Translations under genes and position numbers: made by a program
Assembly (NCBI GenBank): GCA_017621015.1
Contig: JAGAUC010000156.1
Location: 1-12,438, forward strand
Length of the DNA stretch: 12,438 nt
Source: Clostridia bacterium
GTDB taxonomy: Bacteria > Bacillota > Clostridia > Oscillospirales > CAG-272
Direction: 5' to 3'
The notes under the pieces: model-generated
Told to the model about the DNA's origin: nothing
Seen by the model: the letters and a program-made list of their open reading frames with translations, nothing else
Database searches by the model: none
In this document: piece after piece, positions 1 through 7,371 of the stretch
How the letters are laid out: each line of letters opens with the position of its first letter
Numbering within the stretch: the first letter of the stretch is position 1

Positions 1-786
1 AAGATCCGCATCAACCCCGGCAACATCGGAAACGACGAGCGCGTGGCCGAGGTGGTCCGTGCCTGCCGCGAGCGGCAGATCCCCATTCGCATCGGTGTAA
101 ACAGCGGTTCCCTTGAAAAGCATATTTTGGAAAAATACGGCGCCCCGACCCCCGAGGCGCTTTGTGAAAGCGCTTTGTATCACGTCCGATTGCTGGAAAA
201 GCACGGCTTTGAGGACATTGTGATCTCCAACAAGGCCTCGGACGTGGAGGGAATGATCCGCGCCAACCGCCTGCTGGCGGCGCGCGTACCGTATCCGCTC
301 CATCTGGGCGTGACCGAGGCGGGAAGCTACCGCCGGGGGCTTGTTAAGAGCTCGATCGGCATTGGAGCCCTTTTGGCGGACGGAATCGGAGATACCCTCC
401 GTGTTTCACTCACCGATGATCCCTGCCTTGAGGTGGATTCGGCAAAAGAGATTTTGAATGCGCTTTCCATCGAAGGGCAGAGCGGAATGAATATCGTCAG
501 CTGTCCTACCTGCGGAAGAACCAAAATCGACCTCATTTCGCTTGTGAAGCGCTTTGAGGAGGCGGTGGACCGCGAGGGACTTCGCGATGTCCCCGTTCAC
601 GTAGCCCTGATGGGCTGCGCGGTCAACGGTCCCGGCGAGGCGAGAGAGGCCGACATCGGCATTGCCGGCGGTGAGGGAGAGGCGCTTTTGTTCGCCCACA
701 GCGAGATCCTCGGCAAGGTGCGCGAGGAGGACGTGATCGACACGCTCATCGAAAAGATAAAAGACTGGAAGAAAAAGAGAGGTTGA
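1..786 (+). CDS. ispG: 4-hydroxy-3-methylbut-2-en-1-yl diphosphate synthase (IspG/GcpE), 3' part only
   Basis: This enzyme makes HMBPP from methylerythritol cyclodiphosphate in the cytoplasmic MEP isoprenoid pathway, using a [4Fe-4S] cluster. The reading frame is open from base 1, so the N-terminal part lies outside the window; the 261 residues seen are roughly the last three quarters of a ~350-residue family. The first visible residues, KIRINPGNIG, are a family signature. The cluster ligands are visible as CPTC (codons at 502 and 511) and the Cys of MGCAVNGPGEA (codon at 616), followed by the conserved ADIGIAGGEGEALLF stretch. A GTG at 43 is in frame but is internal to the gene, not its start. 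The TGA stop at 784-786 lies 2 bases before the polC ATG with no terminator between, so the two genes are probably co-transcribed. The ispG-polC order is common in Clostridia. Confidence 0.97.
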   Translation, partial: KIRINPGNIGNDERVAEVVRACRERQIPIRIGVNSGSLEKHILEKYGAPTPEALCESALYHVRLLEKHGFEDIVISNKASDVEGMIRANRLLAARVPYPLHLGVTEAGSYRRGLVKSSIGIGALLADGIGDTLRVSLTDDPCLEVDSAKEILNALSIEGQSGMNIVSCPTCGRTKIDLISLVKRFEEAVDREGLRDVPVHVALMGCAVNGPGEAREADIGIAGGEGEALLFAHSEILGKVREEDVIDTLIEKIKDWKKKRG

Positions 787-788
787 CC

Positions 789-3700
789 ATGGCAGAGAAG
801 GGATTCTTTGACATTTTTGATTTATATAAGCCAACGGGCGCCGTCTACTCGGAGCTCGCCTCTGCTACGGGCATTTCGGTGCGCGCGGACAGAGAACGAC
901 GCTACCTTGAGATCCTGTGCCGTTTTTCGCGCCTTGTAGATAAGGAGCTTTTGTATGAGGCCGAGGCCAAAATGGCAGAGGTCTACCGTATGAATTCGGT
1001 TCGCATCCTGCCAAGGTATCCGAGCGAGTGCTTTGATGAGGAGTATCTTTCGCAGGTGCTACTGGAGGCCGAGCGCATCGGTCTTGTTGCCAAGGGCTTT
1101 TTCTCGCATTATGACCTTCACATTGAGGGCAATCGTATTACGATTTCGATTCCGTTCGGCGAGGGCGGTGTGCACCTTTTGTACGATGCCAAAACCCCTT
1201 CGGTGATCGAGCGTATTTTGAAATCGGAATTTGATTTAAATTTTGAAGTTAAGATCGAGCAGAACGAGGGGGCGCCCCTGTATATGCAGGACATTCAGAC
1301 GCGTGAAATGGAGCGGCTTGATGCCGAGGTGCGCGCCGCAAGCCTTGCTTATGCAAGCCGCCCGCGCGGCGGAAGTGAAAGCGCCTATGCGCCGTCGGCG
1401 GTATCTGCTACGCCTGCCGAGCCGTCTCTGCCACGTGTAGCATCGCTTCTCAAGGAGGGACAACCCCCTACGCTTGAGAATGGGATTTTTACCTCGGGCT
1501 ATATTCGTTTTGATCTGAACGAGGCCAATTTTGCCATCGGCGAGCCCTTTGAGCTTGTACCGATCGCACTTTCCGAGATGACCCATCCGATGCGAGCAAC
1601 GCTGGTCGGTGAGGTGTTCGGCTTTTCGCAGGAGGCCAATCGCACCGGTGATAAAATACATACCGTGTATAACATTACCGACGGATATACCTCGCTTGAG
1701 GTGCACCACTCTTTTATGGAGCCCGAGGACGCCAAGCAACTGGCCTCGGTGGTTTCCAATGGGACCTGTGTGGCTCTCAAGGGCTATGCCAAGCACGAAA
1801 CGCGCCGCGGAAAGACCGACGAGGATCTGGTTTTCTTCCCGTCAAGCATAGCCGTTGTTTCCAAAATCAAGCGTAAGGATAACGCTCCCAAAAAGCGTGT
1901 GGAGCTTCATTTGCATACCAATATGTCGGCGATGGATGCCCTGATCGCCCCCGATGATGCTGTCAAGACCGCCAAGGCGTGGGGACATCCTGCCGTGGCG
2001 ATTACTGACCACGGAAACCTTCAGGGCTTTCCCGATGCCATGCTGACCGCCGAGAAGATCGGAGATATCAAGGTCATTTACGGTATGGAGGCGTACTTTG
2101 TCAACGATACCGCAAGTGCCGCCAGCGGACACATCAATACCGGATTTAACGATGAGATGGTCATTTTTGATATCGAGACCACCGGTCTTTCGGTGCTCAA
2201 CTGCAGCATTACCGAGATTGGTGCGGTCAAGATCAAAAAGGGCAAGGTGATCGATCGCTTCAACACCTTTGTCAATCCCGAAATGCCCATCCCCGAGGAG
2301 ATCGTAAAGCTTACCTCGATTACCGACGATATGGTCAAGGATGCGCCGCTTGTGGGCGACGCGCTAACGGCGTTTTTCTCCTTTACGGGAAGTGACCTCC
2401 TTGTGGCACACAATGCCAATTTTGACATCGGTTTTATTCGCCATTTTGCAGAAAAATCCGGGCTTCCGTTCCCAAATACCCACCTGGACACGCTGGCGCT
2501 TTCGCGCTTCCTCAATCCCGATCTCAAGAATCATAAGCTGGACACGCTGGCAAAGCTTTACGAGCTTGGGGATTTCAACCACCACAGAGCCTGCGATGAC
2601 GCGGAGATGCTGGCTCACATTTTCTTCTGTATGATCAAACGTATGAAGGAAATGGATATGAACAGCTTTGCGGACATGCACAATGAAATGGTTGCAAAAT
2701 CCGATCCCTTAAAGCTTCCTACCTACCACCAGATCCTTCTGGTCAAGAACAAGGTGGGACTGAAAAATCTTTATAAGCTGGTTTCCTACGGATATTTGAA
2801 ATACTACAAACGTAATCCGCGTGTTCCCAAGTCGGAGCTGGAAAAGCACCGCGAGGGACTCATTGTCGGCTCGGCCTGCGAGGCGGGCGAGCTGATGCGC
2901 GCGATCATTGAAAACAAGACCGAGGCCGAGATCGAGGAGATCGTAAATTTCTACGATTATCTGGAGATCCAGCCCATCTGCAACAACCGCTTTATGATCG
3001 AAGAGGGTATTGTGGCAAACGACGAGGGACTTCGCAACCTCAACCGCCGCATCGTGGCGCTGGGCGAGAAGTACAACAAGCCCGTTGTTGCCACCTGTGA
3101 CGCGCACTTCAAGGATAAAGAGGACGAGATCTACCGTAAGATCCTTCTGGCAGGCATGAAGTTCAAGGACGCCGATAAGGATGTCGGTATCTACTTCCGT
3201 ACCACCGAGGAGATGCTGGAGGAGTTTGCTTATCTCGGCGAGCAAAAGGCCTACGAGGTCGTGGTGGAAAATACCAACATGATCGCGGATATGATCGAGG
3301 ATGACGTACGTCCCATCCCGAAGGGCACGTATACCCCCAATATGGAGGGCGCAGAGGATGACCTTCAGCGCATTTGCTGGGAAAATGCCAAAAAGCGCTA
3401 CGGCGAGCCGCTTCCCGAGATCGTGGAAAAGCGTTTGGCAAGAGAGCTGGATTCCATTATCAAAAACGGCTTTGCCGTTCTGTATATGATTGCGCAAAAG
3501 CTGGTGTGGTATAGCGAGAGCGAGGGCTACCTCGTTGGCTCGCGTGGCTCGGTCGGCTCGTCCTTTGTCGCGTCAATGGCAGGTATTTCCGAGGTGAATC
3601 CTCTGCCGCCCCACTACTACTGTCCGAATCCCGAATGTAAGCATTCGGAATTCTTTACCGACGGAAGCGTCGGCTCGGGCTTTGACCTACCCGATAAGGT

Positions 3701-5213
3701 CTGTCCCAAGTGCGGCACGCCCTACCAGGCCGACGGACACGACATCCCCTTCGAGACCTTTCTTGGCTTCCACGGCGACAAGTCGCCCGATATCGACCTT
3801 AACTTCTCGGGTGACGTTCAGGGACGAGTGCACAAGTACACCGAGGAGCTGTTTGGCGCGGAGAACGTCTTTAAGGCGGGAACCATCGGTACGGTCGCCG
3901 ATAAAACAGCGTACGGATACGTGAAAAAGTACCTGGAGGAGAAGGGCATCAGCCTCTCGCGCGCCGAGATCAACCGCATGGTTGACAAATGTGTGGGCAT
4001 CAAGCGTACCACAGGTCAGCACCCGGGCGGTATCATCGTTGTTCCCCGTGAATACGAGGTCTACGATTTCACGCCCGTTCAGCACCCGGCCGACGATGCC
4101 AATTCCAACATCGTTACCACGCACTTTGCGTTCTCCTACCTTCACGATACCATCCTCAAGCTCGATGAGCTGGGACACGATATTCCGACCAAATATAAGT
4201 ATCTTGAGCGCTTCAGCGATACAAGTGTCCTGGACGTCAAGATGAACGACCCCAAGAACTACGATCTCTTTTTGTCCCTAAAGCCGCTGGGGCTTACGCC
4301 CGACGATGTTGGTTATAATATCGGAACGGTGGGCATTCCCGAGTTCGGTACACGCTTTGCTATGAAGATGCTTGAGGATGCTAAGCCCAGATCCTTTGCC
4401 GACCTTTTGCAGATCTCGGGTCTTTCGCACGGAACCGACGTTTGGACAACCAACGCGCAGGATCTCATCAAGAACGGAACCTGTACCATTTCCCAGGTTA
4501 TCGGATGCCGTGACAACATCATGAACGACCTTATTGCCTGGGGTCTTGAAAAGGAGCTTGCGTTCAAGATCATGGAATCGGTCCGAAAGGGTAAAGGCCT
4601 TAAGCCCGAGTGGGAAGAGGAGATGAAGGAGCATAACGTGCCGGAATGGTATATGGGCTCCTGCAAAAAGATCAAATATATGTTCCCGAAGGCACATGCG
4701 GCGGCCTACGTGATGTCGGCCATCCGCCTTGCCTGGTATAAGATCTACAAGCCGGTCGCCTTCTATTGCTCCATTTTCACCGTGGCACCCAACGGCTTTG
4801 ATGCTGAGATCGCAAGCCGCGGTAAGAGCTTTGTGCTGGATACCATCAAGGACATCGATAAGCGAAACAACGCCCACGAGGCGTCGCCCAAGGAGGTCAG
4901 CTCGATCCCCACGCTTCAGATGATTGCCGAGTGCTGGGCGCGCGGCATTAAGTTCCTGCCGGTCAACGTTGAAAAGTCGCACGCGTTTATGTTTTTGCCG
5001 GAGGACGGCAACATTCGTATGCCGTTTTCGGCGCTGACGGGTCTTGGCGAAAACGCAGCCGCCAACATCATTGCGGCGCGCGAGGAATGCCCGTTTTCCT
5101 CGATCGAGGATCTGCAGATCCGAGGCAAGGTTACCAAGAGCGTGATCGAGACGCTTAAGAAAAATCGTGTATTGGATGGCCTGAGCGAAACCAATCAGCT
5201 TTCCTTTTTCTGA
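789..5213 (+). CDS. polC: DNA polymerase III PolC-type alpha subunit
   Basis: This is the main replicative polymerase of low-GC Gram-positive bacteria, with built-in proofreading. The protein has 1474 residues, close to the usual ~1440. In order it shows an N-terminal and OB-fold region (about 1-360), the first half of a PHP domain (ELHLHT, H374 and H376), and an inserted DEDDh exonuclease (D461 and E463 in DIETTG, then AHNANFD, then H599 and D603). The rest of PHP and the polymerase core follow (VGSRGSVGSSF; catalytic D1001 and D1003 in SPDIDLNFSG). A four-cysteine zinc site (C945, C950, C972, C975) lies in the core. The last residues, NQLSFF, look like the sliding-clamp binding tail (QLSLF type). 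I chose the ATG at 789 because GAGAGG at 777-782 sits 6 bases upstream; an in-frame TTG at 783 overlaps the ispG stop but is badly spaced. All catalytic motifs are intact. Confidence 0.97.
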   Translation: MAEKGFFDIFDLYKPTGAVYSELASATGISVRADRERRYLEILCRFSRLVDKELLYEAEAKMAEVYRMNSVRILPRYPSECFDEEYLSQVLLEAERIGLVAKGFFSHYDLHIEGNRITISIPFGEGGVHLLYDAKTPSVIERILKSEFDLNFEVKIEQNEGAPLYMQDIQTREMERLDAEVRAASLAYASRPRGGSESAYAPSAVSATPAEPSLPRVASLLKEGQPPTLENGIFTSGYIRFDLNEANFAIGEPFELVPIALSEMTHPMRATLVGEVFGFSQEANRTGDKIHTVYNITDGYTSLEVHHSFMEPEDAKQLASVVSNGTCVALKGYAKHETRRGKTDEDLVFFPSSIAVVSKIKRKDNAPKKRVELHLHTNMSAMDALIAPDDAVKTAKAWGHPAVAITDHGNLQGFPDAMLTAEKIGDIKVIYGMEAYFVNDTASAASGHINTGFNDEMVIFDIETTGLSVLNCSITEIGAVKIKKGKVIDRFNTFVNPEMPIPEEIVKLTSITDDMVKDAPLVGDALTAFFSFTGSDLLVAHNANFDIGFIRHFAEKSGLPFPNTHLDTLALSRFLNPDLKNHKLDTLAKLYELGDFNHHRACDDAEMLAHIFFCMIKRMKEMDMNSFADMHNEMVAKSDPLKLPTYHQILLVKNKVGLKNLYKLVSYGYLKYYKRNPRVPKSELEKHREGLIVGSACEAGELMRAIIENKTEAEIEEIVNFYDYLEIQPICNNRFMIEEGIVANDEGLRNLNRRIVALGEKYNKPVVATCDAHFKDKEDEIYRKILLAGMKFKDADKDVGIYFRTTEEMLEEFAYLGEQKAYEVVVENTNMIADMIEDDVRPIPKGTYTPNMEGAEDDLQRICWENAKKRYGEPLPEIVEKRLARELDSIIKNGFAVLYMIAQKLVWYSESEGYLVGSRGSVGSSFVASMAGISEVNPLPPHYYCPNPECKHSEFFTDGSVGSGFDLPDKVCPKCGTPYQADGHDIPFETFLGFHGDKSPDIDLNFSGDVQGRVHKYTEELFGAENVFKAGTIGTVADKTAYGYVKKYLEEKGISLSRAEINRMVDKCVGIKRTTGQHPGGIIVVPREYEVYDFTPVQHPADDANSNIVTTHFAFSYLHDTILKLDELGHDIPTKYKYLERFSDTSVLDVKMNDPKNYDLFLSLKPLGLTPDDVGYNIGTVGIPEFGTRFAMKMLEDAKPRSFADLLQISGLSHGTDVWTTNAQDLIKNGTCTISQVIGCRDNIMNDLIAWGLEKELAFKIMESVRKGKGLKPEWEEEMKEHNVPEWYMGSCKKIKYMFPKAHAAAYVMSAIRLAWYKIYKPVAFYCSIFTVAPNGFDAEIASRGKSFVLDTIKDIDKRNNAHEASPKEVSSIPTLQMIAECWARGIKFLPVNVEKSHAFMFLPEDGNIRMPFSALTGLGENAAANIIAAREECPFSSIEDLQIRGKVTKSVIETLKKNRVLDGLSETNQLSFF

Positions 5214-5259
5214 TTTTTTCTTGAAGGTTCGACCTTTGCTGTCAAAATCCGCACACGGT

Positions 5260-5269
5260 GCATAGTATA
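5260..5269 (+). promoter_or_regulatory. Possible sporulation-sigma (SigE/SigK-like) -10 element
   Basis: The ten bases match gCATAnnnTA, the published -10 pattern shared by mother-cell sigma factors SigE and SigK, 54 bases before the ATG of the cysteine-rich gene. I see no convincing -35 at the expected distance and no good SigA promoter in the polC-to-5324 gap (best candidate TTGCTG with TAGTAT, spacing 21, which is poor). One ten-base match with free positions is weak evidence, so the sigma-factor assignment is a guess. Confidence 0.3.
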
Positions 5270-5308
5270 TTACGGAGAGAGGCTATAGCCCTCTCCGTAA
5301 TCTATTTT
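5270..5308 (+). terminator. Hairpin with T-rich tail after polC
   Basis: An inverted repeat at 5270-5300 pairs TTACGGAGAG with CTCTCCGTAA (10 bp), then three more GC pairs after one bulged A, around a TATA loop. It is followed by TCTATTTT at 5301-5308, so it is plausible as the intrinsic terminator of ispG-polC. The T tract is imperfect. The Shine-Dalgarno of the next gene starts 3 bases later, so the hairpin could instead act in that gene's 5' leader. Confidence 0.6.
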
Positions 5309-5323
5309 ATGGAGGAGAAATCT

Positions 5324-6160
5324 ATGCCTGAAAACAGATTTCCGTGCGGTCTGAACAGTCCGTCGGGCAGAGAGCTGATTTCGATCGAGACCAATCGCAT
5401 TCTGGACTCCTGCCGCGACCGTGATTGCTTTGAAAATGTTCGCGTTTTGCTTACCGATTTCGGATATGAGATCCTGGAGCACACCTCCTCGGTGCGCGTT
5501 CGCTATTCCGAGCTTGTGTCTGCCAACATTTGTGTGGACCCGGTTCGCTTTAACCAGGGCTTTTACTCGGTAAATATCAAGTTCTTCGTCAAGCTTTGCT
5601 TTGAGGCCTGCGTGGGTGGTCACGCGCAGGAATTTGACGGTGTTGCAGTTCTTGAAAAGAGTGTAGTTCTGTTCGGCGGTGAGAGCCGGATCAGCACCTT
5701 CCGCAGTAGTCCGAACGCTTCGTGCGACTACTGCGCCGAGCCGTCCCCGTGCGCTTGCACCAAGAATAACCCCGTTGCCGTGGTCGACGTGGTCGAGCCC
5801 ATCATTCTCGGCGTTCGTGTGCTGGAGAAGCGGAGCGAATGCTGTGCTTGCTGCTGCTGCGCCTGTGACGTGCCCCAGAGCGTTTCGTCCTGTGTCAACG
5901 GCGTTCTGAACGACGGCGGCGATGACGGAAAGTATCTTGCCGTTTCGATCGGTCTTTTCTCGGTCGTCCGCATTGTGCGCGCCGGTCAGTATCTTATCAA
6001 TGCTACCGAGTATTCGGTGCCCGATAAGGAATGCGTTTCGCCCACCAACGACGATCCCTGCGGCATCTTTTGCTCGATGCCGTTCCCGACCGCGGAGTTC
6101 AGTCCTGAGGGAAAGCCCGGCCATCCGGCACCTGCCGCCGGTAAGGGCTGTAATTGCTGA
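5324..6160 (+). CDS. Cysteine-rich conserved hypothetical protein, function unknown
   Basis: I do not recognise a named family, although the general look (SCRDRDC motif near the N-terminus, FNQGFYSVNIKFF, CxxDDPC near the end) resembles unnamed proteins I associate with Clostridia. The protein has 278 residues and 23 cysteines. There is a densely packed cluster at 173-181 (seven of nine residues Cys), pairs at 134/137 and 143/145, and a CNC C-terminus. No signal peptide or membrane segment is visible, and acidic and beta-prone segments alternate with the Cys groups. Two halves look loosely alike (FYSVNIKFF near 80-88, LAVSIGLFSVVRI near 205-217), hinting at a duplicated beta domain. I chose the ATG at 5324 because GGAGGAG at 5311-5317 is 6 bases upstream; the frame is open 22 codons further up to 5258, but that would translate the hairpin. 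It is monocistronic, between a hairpin and a strong terminator. Metal binding or a disulfide-linked spore or cell-surface layer are guesses. Confidence 0.85.
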   Translation: MPENRFPCGLNSPSGRELISIETNRILDSCRDRDCFENVRVLLTDFGYEILEHTSSVRVRYSELVSANICVDPVRFNQGFYSVNIKFFVKLCFEACVGGHAQEFDGVAVLEKSVVLFGGESRISTFRSSPNASCDYCAEPSPCACTKNNPVAVVDVVEPIILGVRVLEKRSECCACCCCACDVPQSVSSCVNGVLNDGGDDGKYLAVSIGLFSVVRIVRAGQYLINATEYSVPDKECVSPTNDDPCGIFCSMPFPTAEFSPEGKPGHPAPAAGKGCNC

Positions 6161-6170
6161 TAACCAAAAA

Positions 6171-6208
6171 AACAAGTCCGCTTTTTAGCGGACTTGTTGT
6201 TATTTTAT
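6171..6208. terminator. Bidirectional intrinsic terminator between converging genes
   Basis: AACAAGTCCGC (6171-6181) pairs perfectly with GCGGACTTGTT (6188-6198), an 11-bp stem with a six-base loop. An A run precedes it (6165-6172) and GTTATTTTAT follows, so it can terminate in both directions. It lies 10 bases after the stop of the cysteine-rich gene and 1 base beyond the stop of the minus-strand kinase, and serves both. Confidence 0.92.
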
Positions 6209-6763
6209 GATGAAATCGCACCGTTCTTTGGCGTGGGTCAGCTCGAAATACCGATTTTCAAGAGGGATCCATTCGCTGAAAAAACGGTCGGCTGTTTGCG
6301 GGTTTCTTTTGAGAATTCGAGCTCGTGGCCTTTCGGATTCAATGTCCAAAAATACCGAAAGGTCATAGAAGTGCGATAGCTCGGGGTGCATGGAATACGC
6401 GCCCTCGATCACGGTAAGCCTTTTTGGGAAAAGGCAGATGGGTGGTTCTATTGTCTTGGCTTTGCAGTCAAAGCGTCGGTATTCAATGGGCTTTGCTGTG
6501 CTGAGCGGAAGCAAGACCTCCTCAAGAAAGCGCTCGCGATCCACGTTGCCGCCCGGCTCCCTAAGGCGTGCGTCGGTGCGCTGATGAGGCTGAAGAAAGA
6601 AATCGTCCATATGAAGCACCGTGGCATCATACCGCATCTCCAGAAGTTGGGCAAGCGTGGTTTTTCCGCTTGCGCTCCCACCCTCAATGGCAAGACGTAT
6701 CGGCGCGTTTTTCAGCCTCTCGTCAAGTAGCTCCAAAAGCTCACTTTGACAGATCTCTCTCAT
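6200..6763 (-). CDS. Uridine-kinase-family P-loop kinase
   Basis: This is a small (187-residue) soluble kinase of the uridine kinase/phosphoribulokinase P-loop group. Walker A is GGSASGKT (residues 28-35). HMDDFF (51-56) carries the acidic substrate/Mg site typical of uridine kinases, and RLREPGGNVDRERF matches the family's following segment. VIEGAYSMHPEL (about 118-129) is the second core strand and RILKRN probably belongs to the lid. The start is the ATG at 6763: it overlaps the stop of the upstream S-component gene as ATGA, and AAGGAGAG lies 5 bases upstream; the frame stays open for 49 more codons but that part is arginine-rich read-through of the neighbour. The substrate is uncertain. 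Uridine is the default annotation, but coupling to an ECF S component suggests it phosphorylates, and so traps, whatever that transporter imports (a nucleoside, vitamin or precursor). Pantothenate kinase type I belongs to the same superfamily but is much longer. Confidence 0.88.
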   Translation of the reverse strand: MREICQSELLELLDERLKNAPIRLAIEGGSASGKTTLAQLLEMRYDATVLHMDDFFLQPHQRTDARLREPGGNVDRERFLEEVLLPLSTAKPIEYRRFDCKAKTIEPPICLFPKRLTVIEGAYSMHPELSHFYDLSVFLDIESERPRARILKRNPQTADRFFSEWIPLENRYFELTHAKERCDFIIK

Positions 6764-7296
6764 AGCGACTCTCCTTGCATTTGCCGATCGGCGATCAAAA
6801 CCAAAACGGGAACAAGGACGATCTGAATCACAATGGCGGGGATTGCGTTTGTCACCGCCCCGGCAACAAAGGCCGCCGCGGTAAAGCTTCCGCCCGTGGC
6901 GCCAAGGCAAACAAACATAGCCGCGCCCCAGACAAGGCGTCCTGCGATCATGGCAATCAGCAGCGAGAGGTAAATGAAGACCTTTTTTCGGGGCAATAGC
7001 CTATGCATCAGCCCGCAGATCGCGCCGTAAACGGCAAGCTCAACCGCCATGCATACCGCGCTTGGAAAGAAATGCGGCATTCCAACGGTCAGCGAGCGAA
7101 ACAGCGGCGCCACAAAGCCCACCGCAAGCCCCCACGGCCAGCCGCAGATAAAGCCGCAAAGCAGCACCGGGATGTGCATCGGGCAGAGCATATTGCCGAT
7201 CTCACGCATTTGTCCCGTAACAAAGGGGAGCAGGTAAGCCAGCGCCAGAAACAACGCGGCAAGAATCAGTTTTTTGGTTCGGTTTTGATATATCAT
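6760..7296 (-). CDS. ECF transporter S component (substrate-specific membrane subunit)
   Basis: This 178-residue, very hydrophobic protein has about five to six membrane segments, as expected of the substrate-binding S subunit of an energy-coupling-factor importer. Near the N-terminus, positive residues (RTKK) precede a first helix containing an AxxxA pattern (A14, A18), which in S components contacts the transmembrane T subunit. The following CPMHIPVLLCGFICGWPWG and FRSLTVGMPHFFP stretches look like a recurrent uncharacterised Clostridia S-component group. The ligand cannot be read from the sequence. I chose the ATG at 7296 because AAGGA (7307-7311) lies 7 bases upstream; an in-frame ATG at 7344 would sit inside the -10 box. 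No T subunit or ATPases are nearby, so it probably uses a shared ECF module encoded elsewhere. Its stop overlaps the kinase start, so the two proteins are made together. Confidence 0.85.
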   Translation of the reverse strand: MIYQNRTKKLILAALFLALAYLLPFVTGQMREIGNMLCPMHIPVLLCGFICGWPWGLAVGFVAPLFRSLTVGMPHFFPSAVCMAVELAVYGAICGLMHRLLPRKKVFIYLSLLIAMIAGRLVWGAAMFVCLGATGGSFTAAAFVAGAVTNAIPAIVIQIVLVPVLVLIADRQMQGESL

Positions 7297-7308
7297 GCTG
7301 AAATCCTT

Positions 7309-7345
7309 ACAAAAGAATGGTGTCATCGTTTCCGATGACACCATT
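7309..7345 (-). terminator. Terminator-like hairpin after nagA with GNRA loop
   Basis: On the minus strand AATGGTGTCATCG (7345-7333) pairs perfectly with CGATGACACCATT (7328-7316), a 13-bp stem closed by a GAAA tetraloop and followed by CTTTTGT. Transcripts leaving nagA would form it 23 bases after the stop codon. The U tract is short, so termination may be partial. The same inverted repeat begins inside the -10 box of the next promoter and could be a repressor operator instead. Confidence 0.7.
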
Positions 7346-7371
7346 ATAGCATATTCTTTGGGAAAAGTCTA
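7343..7371 (-). promoter_or_regulatory. SigA-type promoter for the S-component/kinase pair
   Basis: On the minus strand TAGACT (7371-7366, four of six matches to TTGACA) is followed after exactly 17 bases by a perfect TATAAT (7348-7343). The -35 overlaps the nagA stop codon. The start of transcription would fall near 7336, giving a leader of only about 40 bases before the ATG at 7296, which is too short for a riboswitch. Confidence 0.75.

Noticed and set aside
783..788. A TTG start for polC overlapping the ispG stop.
   Set aside because: GAGAGG is directly adjacent to it, leaving no spacer, while the ATG at 789 has the ideal 6-base spacing.
5223..5237. A small inverted repeat AAGGT-TCG-ACCTT just after polC as the polC terminator.
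   Set aside because: The stem is only 5 bp and no T run follows; the hairpin at 5270 is far better.
5270..6175. A 301-codon open frame on the minus strand opposite the cysteine-rich gene.
   Set aside because: It has no ribosome binding site, low-complexity basic/alanine-rich content, and mirrors codon bias of the plus-strand gene, which has a perfect SD. It also runs through the bidirectional terminator.
7297..7336. A riboswitch in the leader of the ECF S-component gene, as is common for vitamin transporters.
   Set aside because: The leader from the predicted start site is only about 40 bases and holds no aptamer-sized structure.
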